Position numbers and translations under genes: made by a program. Below the pieces are notes generated by a model. It did not search any database, was not told where the DNA came from, and saw only the letters and a program-made list of their open reading frames with translations. From Cellvibrio sp. KY-GH-1 (GTDB lineage Bacteria > Pseudomonadota > Gammaproteobacteria > Pseudomonadales > Cellvibrionaceae): DNA of 64,000 nt. Within the stretch, counting starts at the first letter, position 1. Every line of letters begins with the position of its first letter. Positions 8,693 through 20,116 of this stretch are shown here, in pieces. The DNA is taken from NCBI RefSeq assembly GCF_008806975.1, contig NZ_CP031728.1, forward strand, positions 2,604,001-2,668,000. The letters are read 5' to 3'.

Positions 8693-11431
8693 TTATTCCA
8701 GTTGACCATGACAGCTTTTGTATTTTTTTCCTGAACCACAGGGACAGGGGTCATTACGACCTACTTTGCGCCCCTCGCGCACCACAGGAGATTGCTGACG
8801 TGGCGCCATTGCGGGCTCTTCATCGGGCTCACCCAACGCAGAAAGTTCATCATGACGCAATTGCATTTTTTGACGCGCAAGCTCTTCGCGACGCTGATTC
8901 TCCATCGCCTCCATTTGCTCGCGCGTAATTGGTTCTACACGTGCCATCAAATGTACAGTTTCACGTTTCACGGTCATCAACAGGCTTTGGAATAACTCAA
9001 AGGCTTCGCGCTTGTATTCCTGCTTTGGATTTCGCTGCGCATAAGAGCGAAGATTAATTCCTTGACGCAAATGATCCATGGTTGCCAAGTGCTCTTTCCA
9101 CGCATTGTCCAAAACTTGCAGCATGACCTGCTTTTCAATCTCGATAAGAATTTCGCCAATACGCTCACACTTCGCGTTATAAGCGCCTTGAATCTCATCG
9201 AGGATTTTCCCACGCAGAGTTTCTTCATGTAAGCGCGTATCTTCCTCCAGCCACTTGGCAACAGGCAGCGACAAGCCGAAATCCATTTGAATTTGCTTCT
9301 CCAAACCAGAAATATCCCACTGATCTTCAATAGACTGCGGAGGAATAAAACCATTTACCATTTCTTCAACAACTTCTGCACGAATCGCCGTAACCGTGTC
9401 ACGAATAGAATCCGCGTCTAGCAGTTCATTGCGCTGATGATAAATAATTTGGCGCTGTTCGTTGGCAACATCGTCAAACTCAAGCAGCTGTTTACGAATA
9501 TCAAAGTTTCTACCTTCCACTTTGCGCTGGGCTTTTTCAATCGCGTTGTTCACCATGCGGTGCTCAATCGCCTCGCCCTTCTCCATACCCAACGCCTGCA
9601 TAAAATTGCGCACACGCTCGGAGGCAAAAATACGCATCAAGTTATCTTCGAGAGATAAATAGAAACGTGTTAAACCAGGATCACCCTGACGGCCCGCGCG
9701 ACCGCGCAATTGGTTATCAATACGACGCGACTCGTGGCGCTCAGTCCCGACGATATGCAAGCCTCCCGCAGCCAATACAGTTTCATGACGCTGCTTCCAC
9801 TCAGCTTTAATTGCGTCAATTTGTTCCTGCGTTGGATTTTCCAACTTGGCAACCTCAGACTCCCAACGCCCACCGAGCACGATATCGGTCCCGCGACCAG
9901 CCATGTTTGTGGCAATCGTGACTGCACCCGGACGACCCGCTTGCGCAATAATTTCCGCTTCTTGTGCGTGGAATTTTGCATTCAGGACCTGATGTTTAAT
10001 GCCCGCCTTCGTTAAACGGCGAGACATTTCTTCAGACGTTTCAATCGATGCAGTTCCCACCAAAATCGGTGCGTTTTTAGCTTGAAAAGTTTTGACGTCT
10101 TCAACTATCGCAAGGTATTTTTCTTCCAATGACAAATACACTTTGTCATTCATGTCGATACGCTGAATCGTTCTGTTAGTAGGAATTACAACTACGTCCA
10201 AGCCATAAATTTCACGAAATTCATAAGCTTCGGTATCCGCAGTACCTGTCATACCCGCAAGTGTTGGGTATAAGCGGAAATAATTTTGGAAAGTTGTTGA
10301 GGCGAGCGTTTGGCTTTCACTTTGAATGGCAACACCTTCCTTGGCTTCAATCGCCTGATGCAACCCTTCAGACAAGCGGCGACCCGGCATGGTACGGCCA
10401 GTATGCTCGTCAATTAAAACGACCTGGCCTTCTTGTACGATGTACTCAACATTCAGATGAAATAACGCGTGAGCGCGCAACGCAGAATTAACGTGATGCA
10501 ATAGTGAAAGGTTGTTAGCTGCATACAAATTTTGATCCGGCGGGAGCATGCCAGACTGGATCAATAAATCTTCTACCTTTTGATGGCCGTCTTCAGTCAA
10601 TTCAACCTGACGAGATTTTTCATCTACCGTGAAATCACCAGCCTCAGTAATTACGCGGCGATCGCCATCTTCACCATTATCAATTTGACGCTTGAGCTTT
10701 AAAACCAGTTGGTTCATACGCTTGTAGGTTTCAGCGCTATTTTCAGCTGCACCGGAAATAATAAGCGGCGTACGCGCTTCATCAATTAAAATTGAGTCAA
10801 CTTCGTCGACCACTGCAAAATTAAGGGGGCGCTGCACTTTGTCGCGCTTGCTTAGCGCCATATTATCGCGCAAATAATCGAAGCCATATTCGTTATTGGT
10901 GCCGTAAGTCACATCTGCTGCATAAGCCTCACGCTTTACCGTGGCCGGCTGCATTGATTGGATAACGCCTACACTCATACCTAAAAATTCGTAGAGTGGT
11001 TTCATCCAATTAGCATCGCGACTCGCCAGATAATCATTCACGGTAACCACGTGTACACCTTTACCCGCGAGTGCATGCAAATAACTGGGCAACGTTGACA
11101 CCAGCGTTTTACCTTCTCCAGTACGCATTTCTGCAATACGACCTTCGTGCAATGTCATACCACCAATCATCTGTACATCGAAATGACGCATGCCCATGAC
11201 ACGACGACCAGCTTCGCGTACTGTCGCAAAGGCTTCAGGCAATAATTGATCAAGTGTTTCACCTTTTTGGAAACGCTCACGAAATTCTATTGTTTTGGCT
11301 TTGAGTTGCTCGTCGCTGAGCTTTTGCATATCAGGTTCAAGCGCATTAATGCGCACGACGACTTTATTCATGCGCTTTAATTCGCGCTCGTTTTTCGAAC
11401 CGAACACCGCCTTGATTAACTTACCGATCAT
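8693..11431 (-). CDS. secA: Preprotein translocase ATPase SecA
   Basis: SecA is the motor of the Sec export pathway, binding SecYEG and driving unfolded preproteins across the inner membrane. The 912-residue chain has Walker A within [11 protein letters not shown] (about residue 102), the [12 protein letters not shown]alker B stretch, and a C-terminal SEC-C zinc finger ([16 protein letters not shown]) that binds SecB and lipids. The frame stays open upstream to 11488, but ATG 11431 gives the canonical N-terminus [15 protein letters not shown], so I start there. No secM is seen upstream. Confidence 0.97.
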   Translation of the reverse strand: MIGKLIKAVFGSKNERELKRMNKVVVRINALEPDMQKLSDEQLKAKTIEFRERFQKGETLDQLLPEAFATVREAGRRVMGMRHFDVQMIGGMTLHEGRIAEMRTGEGKTLVSTLPSYLHALAGKGVHVVTVNDYLASRDANWMKPLYEFLGMSVGVIQSMQPATVKREAYAADVTYGTNNEYGFDYLRDNMALSKRDKVQRPLNFAVVDEVDSILIDEARTPLIISGAAENSAETYKRMNQLVLKLKRQIDNGEDGDRRVITEAGDFTVDEKSRQVELTEDGHQKVEDLLIQSGMLPPDQNLYAANNLSLLHHVNSALRAHALFHLNVEYIVQEGQVVLIDEHTGRTMPGRRLSEGLHQAIEAKEGVAIQSESQTLASTTFQNYFRLYPTLAGMTGTADTEAYEFREIYGLDVVVIPTNRTIQRIDMNDKVYLSLEEKYLAIVEDVKTFQAKNAPILVGTASIETSEEMSRRLTKAGIKHQVLNAKFHAQEAEIIAQAGRPGAVTIATNMAGRGTDIVLGGRWESEVAKLENPTQEQIDAIKAEWKQRHETVLAAGGLHIVGTERHESRRIDNQLRGRAGRQGDPGLTRFYLSLEDNLMRIFASERVRNFMQALGMEKGEAIEHRMVNNAIEKAQRKVEGRNFDIRKQLLEFDDVANEQRQIIYHQRNELLDADSIRDTVTAIRAEVVEEMVNGFIPPQSIEDQWDISGLEKQIQMDFGLSLPVAKWLEEDTRLHEETLRGKILDEIQGAYNAKCERIGEILIEIEKQVMLQVLDNAWKEHLATMDHLRQGINLRSYAQRNPKQEYKREAFELFQSLLMTVKRETVHLMARVEPITREQMEAMENQRREELARQKMQLRHDELSALGEPDEEPAMAPRQQSPVVREGRKVGRNDPCPCGSGKKYKSCHGQLE

Positions 11432-11586
11432 GTTAAATACCGTAATAATTCCAAAAACCGAACAAAAATTGCGCAGCACACAGAGCAAAAATAATGTGAT
11501 GAGCCATAAAAAGTGGCTGGCAAGTAAATAGGAAGGAGCCGACTAAAGCAAGAGCGAAATCAAGCTAGTGGCAAAGAAGAAAAGAA

Positions 11587-12513
11587 TTAGCGATTGGTGC
11601 GGCGAATGTAGGCGGCAGGGTCAACTACTCGCCCATTTTTGTAGACTTCAAAGTGAACATGAGGAGCGGTTGAACGTCCGGTGGAGCCAGACAAAGCGAT
11701 TAACTGCCCCTTTTTTACGACATCCCCGGCTTTAACCAGATTGGATTTGTTGTGCGCATAACGAGTAACCAAGCCATCGCTGTGCTTAATCTCGACCATA
11801 TTACCGTATTCAGGATGGCGCCCGGCCCAATTAACTATGCCCGCCGCAACACTGCTAACTTTACTCCCCTGACGGGCGGTAAAATCTAATCCAGCATGAA
11901 ATTCGGTTTTTCCTGTGAAAGGATCAGTGCGATAGCCAAAACGGGAGGAAATAAAAGAATTGGTAACTGGTGAGCCAGACACAGCAGTTTCTTCACTCAA
12001 ACTACGCTTGGCCAAAAGCGCGTCAATAGTATTTAGCTGTTGCTCGCGACTGTCTACCTGCTGGGATAATTGATCAACAGCAGCAAAGAAGTCGGGAGTC
12101 GTGTAAGTATTATCGGGGGTGGATTGCGACGGACCACCAAAGCCAGGCGCCTGGCTAAAATCAAATTCACCTTGCTCAAGATTGGCTGCGGATGTGAGCT
12201 TCTCACCTAAGGCATCCAGACGCATCAATCTCGCCTGCAGCTCCCCCAACTTTTTGGTTAAGGCAACTAGCTGCTCTTCTGAGGCTTCCCGCTCCTGCTC
12301 AATCTCGGTTTCACGGGCAGACAAGATATCCATCCAAGCTTGATCAGCATTAAAGAAGCCATCACGCTCATCAGATACCAGCCAACTGTAGCCCCAAGCG
12401 CCAACAAAGGTGGGAATTCCCAGCAGACACACAGACAGAAACGCGCGCGTCCACCCACCAAGGGTAAAACTGCGGGCCTGCGCATGATCTTTGTTGACGA
12501 TAATAATCTTCAT
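11587..12513 (-). CDS. M23-family murein peptidase (LytM domain), membrane anchored
   Basis: The protein has a short cytoplasmic start, one membrane segment near residues 25-45, a periplasmic coiled-coil from about 70 to 120, and a C-terminal LytM/M23 domain. The zinc-site motifs HAGLD and HVHFE are both present, so it should be an active peptidoglycan endopeptidase rather than an EnvC/NlpD-type degenerate activator. It sits between lpxC and secA, as the equivalent gene does in Pseudomonas. The 308-residue length is normal. Confidence 0.93.
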   Translation of the reverse strand: MKIIIVNKDHAQARSFTLGGWTRAFLSVCLLGIPTFVGAWGYSWLVSDERDGFFNADQAWMDILSARETEIEQEREASEEQLVALTKKLGELQARLMRLDALGEKLTSAANLEQGEFDFSQAPGFGGPSQSTPDNTYTTPDFFAAVDQLSQQVDSREQQLNTIDALLAKRSLSEETAVSGSPVTNSFISSRFGYRTDPFTGKTEFHAGLDFTARQGSKVSSVAAGIVNWAGRHPEYGNMVEIKHSDGLVTRYAHNKSNLVKAGDVVKKGQLIALSGSTGRSTAPHVHFEVYKNGRVVDPAAYIRRTNR

Positions 12514-12845
12514 TTAGAAATCTACTTTTTTATTCATTAAAAGAAACCCTGCAACCATGAATGTTGCGTAAAGTCCCCACTAAAAAGTTCGACTCTCAGG
12601 TAACGACTATTTCAATACACTGAATTCAATACATCCGATTAAAACACTTTCGAATTATTTAGAGACGATTAAAAGCGTTTTAAAACAAGCAGTTACACAA
12701 ATTTCACAGCGGAAATATGGCAGTGCGGAGATTCCTTGCAAAGGGCACATAAGTGCGCGCATCCGAAATATCGCACAGAAAGGAAGGGTTTAACAAGTAG
12801 AAATTTATCGCCCTGTTCACACTTTAAACAGGGCGAAAAAGGTCA
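12514..12845. other. Gene-free spacer between lpxC and the M23 gene
   Basis: No coding frame with family support is present on either strand. Many gammaproteobacteria carry a DUF721/DciA-like gene here; nothing like it is visible. The stretch is AT-rich around 12600-12690. It contains the hairpin annotated at 12809-12835 and probably the promoter of the M23-secA unit. Confidence 0.6.
12809..12835 (-). terminator. Hairpin after lpxC, weak terminator
   Basis: Nine-base arms (CGCCCTGTT and AACAGGGCG) form a perfect stem 11 bases past the lpxC stop. On the lpxC strand only a broken T stretch follows, so termination may be partial. Confidence 0.5.
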
Positions 12846-13757
12846 TCAGGCTGCCGCTATAGGCTCAATGTAGGTAATTGGCGATGTTTGATTTTCCTCA
12901 AAAGTAACAATCTCCCAAGCATCCGGCTGCTCCAACAAAAGCTGCAACGCCCGGTTATTCAACGAATGCCCCGATTTATGAGCACGATACTCACACAACA
13001 AACTGTTACCTAACATGTACAAATCACCGATGGCATCCAGCACTTTATGCTTCACAAATTCATCTTCGAAGCGAAGGCCATCTTCATTTAGAATTTTGTA
13101 CTGATCCACCACAATCGCATTGTCCATACTGCCACCTCGGGCTAACCCCTTAGAACGCAAGTACTCAATCTCATGCATAAAACCGAAAGTACGCGCTCGG
13201 CTTATATCAGTCACAAAGGATGAGCTGGAAAAATCCAACTCAGTTTGTGGCCGGCGATCCTTAAATACCGGGTGATCAAATTCGATGGAAAAAGATACTT
13301 TGAAACCATCAAAGGGGAGAAAGCTGGCGACTTTATCGCCATCTCTCAAGGTCACTTCTTTCTTGATGCGTACAAACTTTTTAGGCGCGTTTTGTTCCTG
13401 AACGCCGGCAGATTGAATCAGGAACACAAAGGGTCCGGCGCTGCCATCCATGATCGGAATTTCAGGTGCATTAAGTTCAACAATCGCATTATCAATTCCC
13501 AACCCGGCTAAAGCTGACATCAAATGCTCAACGGTAGAGACCCTGACATCATCTTTGATCAGGCAGGTGGAAAGCGTGGTTTCCCCTACATTTTTCGCAG
13601 TAGCCTTAATCTCCACCGGTGGATCCAAATCCACCCGGCGAAACACAATACCGCTATCAATAGGCGCAGGCTTAAGGGTCAATTGAATCTTGTCCCCAGT
13701 GTGCAAGCCGACGCCGGTTGTACGTATCGCGCTTTTTAAGGTTCGCTGTTTAATCAT
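12846..13757 (-). CDS. lpxC: UDP-3-O-acyl-N-acetylglucosamine deacetylase LpxC
   Basis: LpxC is the zinc enzyme of the committed step of lipid A synthesis. Zinc and catalytic residues are visible: [10 protein letters not shown] (His78), HKVLDAIGD (His and Asp) and the GHSLNN histidine. MDGSAGPF is the conserved family loop. The frame stays open upstream to 13793, but ATG 13757 gives the standard MIKQRTLK start and a 303-residue protein. It follows ftsZ on the same strand after a 190-base spacer, the usual end of the division cluster. Confidence 0.97.
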   Translation of the reverse strand: MIKQRTLKSAIRTTGVGLHTGDKIQLTLKPAPIDSGIVFRRVDLDPPVEIKATAKNVGETTLSTCLIKDDVRVSTVEHLMSALAGLGIDNAIVELNAPEIPIMDGSAGPFVFLIQSAGVQEQNAPKKFVRIKKEVTLRDGDKVASFLPFDGFKVSFSIEFDHPVFKDRRPQTELDFSSSSFVTDISRARTFGFMHEIEYLRSKGLARGGSMDNAIVVDQYKILNEDGLRFEDEFVKHKVLDAIGDLYMLGNSLLCEYRAHKSGHSLNNRALQLLLEQPDAWEIVTFEENQTSPITYIEPIAAA

Positions 13758-13881
13758 TTTTTCACCCGCAGTCGTTTTACTCGCATTGTTCAAAGCAGTA
13801 TTGAAAACAAGCCATTAACCAATGCTGAATAAGAATCAGGGCCACTTTCACCCCACATTTACCCGGGCATGTTACCAATGG

Positions 13882-13920
13882 TGACAGGGATCAGCCAGTT
13901 AAAACCGGCAATACCTGTCA
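13882..13920 (-). other. Stem-loop between ftsZ and lpxC
   Basis: TGACAGG at 13882-13888 pairs with CCTGTCA at 13914-13920, with a smaller GCC/GGC stem nested inside. There is no T-run, so this is not a standard terminator. It could modulate read-through or RNA processing between ftsZ and lpxC; that role is a guess. Confidence 0.4.
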
Positions 13921-13947
13921 TAGCCATTAACTTAAAACACAGACAGA

Positions 13948-15117
13948 TTAATCTGCCTGACGACGCAAGAAGGCAGGAATATCTAGATATTCCAATTCTT
14001 TTTCACCCAGGGGAGCTGCCAGAGCAGCGGCACTCGCCGCGCTAGTGTTGGCACGCAACTGCGCTGGACGCTCTACTGCGTAATCAACAGAGCGACGGGT
14101 ATTATCGATAACTTTAGTCGGCGCCGGTTTGGCGTCCTTAACCGGAGCGGCCGCTTTGGCGACAACGCCCAAACCAGTCGCGACGACAGTTACGCGCAAC
14201 TCGTTAGTCAGTTCAGGGTCGATTACCGTACCAACCACCACAGTCGCATCACCTGACGCAAATTCTTCAATAATGCTACCCACTTCGGAGTATTCACCCA
14301 GGGATAAATCGATACCGGCAGTGATGTTAACCAGGATACCGCGCGCGCCTTGCAGGTTGACATCTTCCAGCAATGGGCTGCGAATTGCAGCTTCAGCCGC
14401 TTCACGCGCACGATTTTCACCGGTAGATTTACCGGTACCCATCATTGCCATACCCATTTCAGACATTACCGTGCGAACGTCTGCGAAGTCCACGTTGATC
14501 ATACCCGGACGAATAATCAGGTCCGCAATACCTTGCACAGCACCGAGTAATACGTTGTTCGCTGCTTTAAATGCATCCAGTAAACTGGTGGATTTTCCCA
14601 GCACCGACAATAGTTTTTCATTAGGAATTGTAATCAGCGAATCTACGCGCTCACCCAATTCTTTGATGCCCGCTTCCGCAATGGTCATGCGCTTGCGACC
14701 TTCAAATGGAAATGGCTTGGTTACGACGGCCACAGTGAGAATTCCCAAATCGCGCGCAACTTCAGCCACAACCGGTGCTGCACCAGTACCTGTACCACCG
14801 CCCATACCGGCCGCGATAAATACCATATCCGCACCGCGCAACACTTCAGCGATACGCTCACGATCTTCCATCGCTGCCTGACGACCCACTTCCGGATTTG
14901 CACCGGCACCCAGACCTTTAGTCATGGAGTTGCCCAGTTGCAATACGGTACGAGCATCAATATCTTTCAACGCCTGCGAATCGGTGTTGGCGCAAATAAA
15001 TTCAACGCCTTCGATTTTGCTGGCAATCATGTGTTTGACCGCGTTACCGCCGCCGCCGCCCACACCAATCACTTTAATTACCGCGTTTTGATGAACGCTA
15101 TCAACGAGTTCAAACAT
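13948..15117 (-). CDS. ftsZ: Cell division tubulin FtsZ
   Basis: FtsZ is the GTPase that polymerises into the Z ring at midcell. The tubulin signature GGGTGTG lies within [15 protein letters not shown], the N-terminal nucleotide site [10 protein letters not shown] is present, and the C-terminal peptide [12 protein letters not shown] is the conserved FtsA/ZipA-binding tail. ATG 15117 has an AAGGGGTG ribosome site and gives MFELVDS, the usual start; the frame is open ten codons further upstream. Length is 389 residues. Confidence 0.98.
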   Translation of the reverse strand: MFELVDSVHQNAVIKVIGVGGGGGNAVKHMIASKIEGVEFICANTDSQALKDIDARTVLQLGNSMTKGLGAGANPEVGRQAAMEDRERIAEVLRGADMVFIAAGMGGGTGTGAAPVVAEVARDLGILTVAVVTKPFPFEGRKRMTIAEAGIKELGERVDSLITIPNEKLLSVLGKSTSLLDAFKAANNVLLGAVQGIADLIIRPGMINVDFADVRTVMSEMGMAMMGTGKSTGENRAREAAEAAIRSPLLEDVNLQGARGILVNITAGIDLSLGEYSEVGSIIEEFASGDATVVVGTVIDPELTNELRVTVVATGLGVVAKAAAPVKDAKPAPTKVIDNTRRSVDYAVERPAQLRANTSAASAAALAAPLGEKELEYLDIPAFLRRQAD

Positions 15118-15236
15118 GGCCACACCCCTTTGTTTCCTTTGATTCAACCTGCGATCGAAACAAATTGCTCTCTGGCACTACTACTTATAAAGAACAATTT
15201 GCGAAAATTTATTTTCCCAAGAATGCTCGCGCATCA

Positions 15237-16481
15237 TTAGAAGTTGCTCTGAAACATCTTTTTAATTTTACTAAAAATAGACCCCTGCGACTCTTTGGTG
15301 CCAGTTGCTGCACGACCTCCGCCGCCGCCATGTTGCTGCTTCATGGCATAAATCAGTAAACCAACACCCGTCGAATAAATCGGGTTGTTCACTATGTCTG
15401 ACAACCCGCGAATATTTTGCGGAGCACCTAAGCGCACCGGCATATGGAAAATCTCCTCCGCCAGTTCAATAACGCCTTCCATTTTGGAGGTTCCACCGGT
15501 CAGTACTATGCCGGCAGCTATCAAATCTTCATAACCACTACGACGTAATTCGGCCTGCACCAGAGTAAATAATTCGTCGTAACGCGGCTCAACGACTTCC
15601 GCTAACGCCTGACGTGATAAATCGCGCGGCTGACGATCACCCACACTAGGTACTTTGATGGTTTCATCCGGACTGGTCAGCTTTGCCAGCGCACAGGCAT
15701 ATTTGATTTTTATTTCTTCAGCATTCGGTGTTGGGGTACGCAATGCCATGGCGATATCGTTAGTTACTTGATCACCAGCAATGGGAATGACACCGGTATG
15801 TCTAATAGCGCCATCTTTAAAGATTGCAATATCTGTCGTGCCGCCACCGATATCGACAACACACACGCCTAATTCTTTTTCATCGTCAGTCAGCACCGAG
15901 TAGCTGGAAGCGAGTTGCTCGAGAATGATGTCTTCCACTTCCAAACCGCAACGACGAATACACTTTTCAATATTTTGTGCCGCATTGACCGCGCAGGTCA
16001 CCAAATGCACCTTGGCCTCCAAGCGTACACCGGACATTCCTAATGGTTCTTTTACCCCGTCCTGGTCATCAATCAGAAATTCCTGCGGCAAAATGTGCAG
16101 GATTTTCTGGTCTGCCGGAATCGCCACCGCCTGGGCAGCATCAATAACACGCTCTAGATCTTGCGGAAATACTTCGCGATCACGAATTGCCACAATACCG
16201 TGGGAGTTCAAACTGCGAATATGGCTACCAGCAATCCCCGCATACACCGAATGAATCTGGCAGCCTGCCATCAATTCCGCTTCTTCGATCGCGCGTTGAA
16301 TTGACAATACCGTCGATTCAATATTTACCACCACCCCTTTTTTCAAACCATTGGAACGGTGAGAACCAATGCCGACTATTTCCAATTGACCTTCAGGAGT
16401 AATAGCACCAACGATAGCCACAACCTTGGATGTGCCTATATCCAGGCCTACAATCATTTTGTTGTCACTAGCGTTTGCCAT
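15237..16481 (-). CDS. ftsA: Cell division actin-like protein FtsA
   Basis: FtsA is an actin-fold ATPase that tethers FtsZ filaments to the membrane through a C-terminal amphipathic helix, seen here as the terminal IFSKIKKMFQSNF. The phosphate loops GLDIGTSKV and DIGGGTTDIA are present. ATG 16481 is chosen over ATG 16493 because GAGG lies at the right distance before it. The stretch before the C-terminal helix is Gly-rich (HGGGGG). It lies between ftsQ and ftsZ. Confidence 0.97.
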   Translation of the reverse strand: MANASDNKMIVGLDIGTSKVVAIVGAITPEGQLEIVGIGSHRSNGLKKGVVVNIESTVLSIQRAIEEAELMAGCQIHSVYAGIAGSHIRSLNSHGIVAIRDREVFPQDLERVIDAAQAVAIPADQKILHILPQEFLIDDQDGVKEPLGMSGVRLEAKVHLVTCAVNAAQNIEKCIRRCGLEVEDIILEQLASSYSVLTDDEKELGVCVVDIGGGTTDIAIFKDGAIRHTGVIPIAGDQVTNDIAMALRTPTPNAEEIKIKYACALAKLTSPDETIKVPSVGDRQPRDLSRQALAEVVEPRYDELFTLVQAELRRSGYEDLIAAGIVLTGGTSKMEGVIELAEEIFHMPVRLGAPQNIRGLSDIVNNPIYSTGVGLLIYAMKQQHGGGGGRAATGTKESQGSIFSKIKKMFQSNF

Positions 16482-16538
16482 GCAAAACCTCATTTACCAG
16501 TTGTCAGCCAATTTCCATGCAACTGGCGTTTTTTAAAC

Positions 16539-17672
16539 TTAATGAACTTGTGAATTAACAGATGCTGCCGGAGCGGGAACACCAACCTGCAATGGGCTTT
16601 TTATGTATTTTTTTGCCATCGCTGAATCAGCAACCCAACGCACTGCGACACCGTTGGTATACCTTACATCTATCGCTTTTACATCCGTCCAAACACTGCT
16701 TAAGTGCGCATCATATACAGTAACAAATCTACGAATTTTTTCCATCACTTGATCGCGTCCAATTGCAATTTCTACGTGATTTTTTACCGTTAATCGCCAG
16801 GATTTTTTGTTATCACACTTTAATGCGAGCACATCCAATCCTCGCGAGCGCAAAAGTTGGGATAAATCCTGATATTGCTGCAAAATTTCAATCGCATCAG
16901 ATTCATTTCCCTGTAACCAAGGCAAACCCGAAAGTGGGCCAGCATCGTCAACACGAACAATTTCCCCGCGCTGATTTAAGAAACCATCGCCCCAACGAGC
17001 AATCGGCTTTTGTTCGATAATTTTCACTACCAGAGTGTCAGGCCAGCGACGATTCAGCATCACTTTTTCCACCCATGGGTCACTCAACAGCGCCTGTTTT
17101 AACCGCATCAAATCCAGCTGCAAAAAATCGCCGTCAATTTCGCCTCCAATTAACTCTGTTGCGCGCTGCTTGGAAATGAGATGGAACTCACCTTCGACCA
17201 CGACACTTTTAATTGGACGCTCGAATACTTTCGCAATTGGGCCGCTCGCCCAATACACAGCAGCCCCTAAAGCAACAACCATCACACCCGCCGCAAAACG
17301 ACGATTTAACCAGGAAAAATTCCAGGTAAATGCAGGCTTCAATCCTTTTCGCCCTGCGGCTGCATCAGCGCCCCGGCTTTTTCGTCCTTGTGGAGATGCT
17401 TTTGTATAACCGCGCTCCCTACGCGTAGCGGATTCCGTTCGCGCGACTGGCATATCACCTGCGCCATAGCGTGGTGATGGACTTTCCAGCAAAACATCTT
17501 TAACCACATGCGCTTCTGGTTGCTCATTTTTTTCATTCCGCTCGCTCACCGAAGCGCGAACATCATCGCGTGTAGCCGCTGCGCGACGACGCGATTGCCG
17601 CGGGTTTTCATCCATTAATGGATCCGCACCAATCCTTGGTTCAATACGCTCGCCCGGTTTGAAATCGCGCAT
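16539..17672 (-). CDS. ftsQ: Cell division protein FtsQ with a long N-terminal tail
   Basis: FtsQ is a bitopic protein that links early and late division proteins through FtsB and FtsL. A single membrane segment lies near residues 128-146 (AAGVMVVALGAAVYWA), followed by the POTRA domain (KSVVVEGEFHLISKQRATEL) and the FtsQ beta domain. The cytoplasmic tail of about 125 charged residues is much longer than the 20-40 residues usual in enterobacteria. The gene begins six bases after ddlB, so coupling is likely. Confidence 0.94.
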   Translation of the reverse strand: MRDFKPGERIEPRIGADPLMDENPRQSRRRAAATRDDVRASVSERNEKNEQPEAHVVKDVLLESPSPRYGAGDMPVARTESATRRERGYTKASPQGRKSRGADAAAGRKGLKPAFTWNFSWLNRRFAAGVMVVALGAAVYWASGPIAKVFERPIKSVVVEGEFHLISKQRATELIGGEIDGDFLQLDLMRLKQALLSDPWVEKVMLNRRWPDTLVVKIIEQKPIARWGDGFLNQRGEIVRVDDAGPLSGLPWLQGNESDAIEILQQYQDLSQLLRSRGLDVLALKCDNKKSWRLTVKNHVEIAIGRDQVMEKIRRFVTVYDAHLSSVWTDVKAIDVRYTNGVAVRWVADSAMAKKYIKSPLQVGVPAPAASVNSQVH

Positions 17673-17678
17673 GGCAAA

Positions 17679-18650
17679 TTACGCAGCTACCTTGAGGCTG
17701 GCGCGCAACACAGTCAGCACCAACTCAGCAAAAGTAAGATTCACCGCTTTTGCAGCCATAGGCACCAGACTGTGGCTAGTCATGCCCGGCGCCGTATTAA
17801 CTTCCAGCAAATAGAAATTTTGCTGCGCGTCAGCCATAACATCAACGCGCCCCCAGCCACGACAACCCAGCGCATTAAATGCATTAAGTGCAAGTTGTTT
17901 TAACTCTGCTTCTTTTTCTACCGATAGACCGCAAGGACACAAATAGCGCGTATCTTCAGCAATATATTTTGCGTCGTAATCGTAAAAACTGTGATGAGTC
18001 TCCAGTTTGATTGGTGGTAGCGCCTCGCCATCCAGAATCGCAACTGTGTATTCCGCGCCGACAATCAAGCGCTCGACCAGCACACTGCCCTGATATTTTG
18101 CAGCCATGTTGAACGCTGCTTCCAGCTCAGTAGCGGTTTTCACACGCGACATCCCAATACTTGAGCCCTCGTTAGCCGGTTTCACCATGGCTTCACCGCC
18201 CAGCTTTGCCAGCACAGCGACGAAATCGGAATCACGCACAAGTACCGCAAATTCCGGTGTTGGCAATTTGAACGAGCTATTCGCACTCAAACCGGTCCAC
18301 AAATATTTGGTGCGCAACTTGTCCATCGCCAATGCAGAGGACTGCACGTCACTACCGGTATATGGAATATTTAAAAACTCCAGCAATGCTTGGATTCGAC
18401 CATCCTCTCCACCGGGGCCATGCAATATCAAAAATGCCCGATCAATCTTTGCTGCCTGAATATCGGCGATAATATTTTCGCTTACGTCTATCGCAACATG
18501 GTCGATACCTGCCTCTTGCAATGCAGCAATCACCGCTGCACCACTTTGCAAGGAAACCTCGCGCTCGGAAGACAGCCCGCCGTAGAGCACACCGACTCGA
18601 CCGATTTGTTGTTTCAGTACCGGATCAACCGGCAGTTTTACTGCTTGCAT
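17679..18650 (-). CDS. ddlB: D-alanine--D-alanine ligase
   Basis: This ATP-grasp enzyme joins two D-Ala for the peptidoglycan stem peptide. Conserved features include GVLYGGLSSEREVSL near the N-terminus, the HGPGGEDGRIQ loop, KPANEGSSIGMS and the C-terminal EVNTAPGMTSHS. The 323-residue length is typical. It is placed between murC and ftsQ, the standard dcw order. Confidence 0.96.
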   Translation of the reverse strand: MQAVKLPVDPVLKQQIGRVGVLYGGLSSEREVSLQSGAAVIAALQEAGIDHVAIDVSENIIADIQAAKIDRAFLILHGPGGEDGRIQALLEFLNIPYTGSDVQSSALAMDKLRTKYLWTGLSANSSFKLPTPEFAVLVRDSDFVAVLAKLGGEAMVKPANEGSSIGMSRVKTATELEAAFNMAAKYQGSVLVERLIVGAEYTVAILDGEALPPIKLETHHSFYDYDAKYIAEDTRYLCPCGLSVEKEAELKQLALNAFNALGCRGWGRVDVMADAQQNFYLLEVNTAPGMTSHSLVPMAAKAVNLTFAELVLTVLRASLKVAA

Positions 18651-18679
18651 CGCTAACCTCTATCGCAGCCAATTCACTG

Positions 18680-20116
18680 CTAACGCAATTGTCGTTTCGC
18701 TAATTCCGGTGAAAGCACACCGACATTGCCGGCGCCCTGAGTGATGACTATGTCACCCGCACGCACTAAATCTTTGATAATGGCAGGAACACCATCAACG
18801 GTTTCCACAAAAATGGGTTCGATCACGCCCCGCGCACGAATACTGCGACATAAATGACGACTATCTGCACCCGGAATCGCATCTTCACCTGCGCTATACA
18901 CTTCCAACAATACCAATGCGTCGACCGTTGACAACACTTCGACAAAATCTTCATAAAGATCGCGTGTGCGTGTGTATCTGTGCGGTTGGTAAATCATGAC
19001 CAAACGACGATCCGGCCAACCATCGCGCACGGCTTTAATAACCGCGGCAACTTCACGCGGGTGATGGCCGTAATCATCGACCAACATCGCATCGCCCGAG
19101 TCAATCGGGAAATTGCCATACACCTGGAAGCGACGCCCCACCCCCTGGAAGTTTTCCAGGCCATGCTGAATAGCGACGTCGCTAATGCCTTCATCCGTTG
19201 CAACAGCAATCACCGCCGTTGCATTAAGCACATTGTGGATACCAGGAATGTTGATGCGAACATGCAAGGGTTTATCGAAGCCGGGGCGAACTACATCAAA
19301 CTCGGAGTGCATTTTGTCCTGCTTGATATTGATCGCACGGAAATCGCAATGATCACCAAAACCGTAAGTTAAAATTGGCCGGGCGATTTCAGGAATAATA
19401 TCGCGAATCACAGGATCTTCACCGCACAGCACCGCCAACCCATAAAAGGGCAAATTGTGAAGAAACTCGATAAAGGTTTTTTTCAGTTTGGAAAAATCAC
19501 CACCATAGGTTTCCATATGGTCGGCGTCGATATTGGTAACAATCGCCACCATCGGCTGCAGGTGTAAAAAAGATGCATCACTTTCATCCGCTTCTGCCAC
19601 CAAATAACGGCTCGCACCCAATTGCGCATTGGTACCTGTGCTATTTACCAAACCACCAATAACAAAAGTAGGATCAAGGTTGGCAGCGGCAAGAATAGAT
19701 GCAAGCAAGCTGGTTGTTGTGGTTTTACCGTGGGTACCAGCCACAGCAATACCGTGACGATAACGCATTAACTCACCGAGCATTTCAGCGCGACGCACAA
19801 TCGGGATACGCATTTCTCGCGCACCCAACATTTCCGGGTTTTGCGTATTAACCGCACTGGAATTAACAACCACATCCGAACCGTAAACATTTTCAGCAGC
19901 GTGGCCAATAAAAATCTGCGCGCCTTTATTTTTTAAACGCTCAGTCACACTGGATGCTTTGATATCCGAACCGGAAATCTCATAACCCTGATTCAATAAC
20001 ACCTCAGCGATACCGCTCATGCCGGCACCACCAATACCAATAAAATGAATGCGACGGATGCGGCGCATTTCCGGTACGCAAAACTGGCCGATGGATTTCT
20101 GCGCAGAATTATCCAC
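18680..20116 (-). CDS. murC: UDP-N-acetylmuramate--L-alanine ligase MurC
   Basis: MurC adds L-Ala to UDP-MurNAc. The N-terminal [14 protein letters not shown] nucleotide fold and the P-loop [10 protein letters not shown] are clear. I place the start at GTG 20116 because AGGAGG lies exactly six bases before it, inside the end of murG; the frame is open to 20158 but without such a signal. The GTG overlaps the last eight bases of murG, indicating translational coupling. Length is 478 residues. Confidence 0.96.
   Translation of the reverse strand: MDNSAQKSIGQFCVPEMRRIRRIHFIGIGGAGMSGIAEVLLNQGYEISGSDIKASSVTERLKNKGAQIFIGHAAENVYGSDVVVNSSAVNTQNPEMLGAREMRIPIVRRAEMLGELMRYRHGIAVAGTHGKTTTTSLLASILAAANLDPTFVIGGLVNSTGTNAQLGASRYLVAEADESDASFLHLQPMVAIVTNIDADHMETYGGDFSKLKKTFIEFLHNLPFYGLAVLCGEDPVIRDIIPEIARPILTYGFGDHCDFRAINIKQDKMHSEFDVVRPGFDKPLHVRINIPGIHNVLNATAVIAVATDEGISDVAIQHGLENFQGVGRRFQVYGNFPIDSGDAMLVDDYGHHPREVAAVIKAVRDGWPDRRLVMIYQPHRYTRTRDLYEDFVEVLSTVDALVLLEVYSAGEDAIPGADSRHLCRSIRARGVIEPIFVETVDGVPAIIKDLVRAGDIVITQGAGNVGVLSPELAKRQLR

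Noticed and set aside
14129..14881. 250-codon plus-strand frame
   Set aside because: Antisense to ftsZ, Ser/Pro/Thr-rich with no ribosome site or family match.
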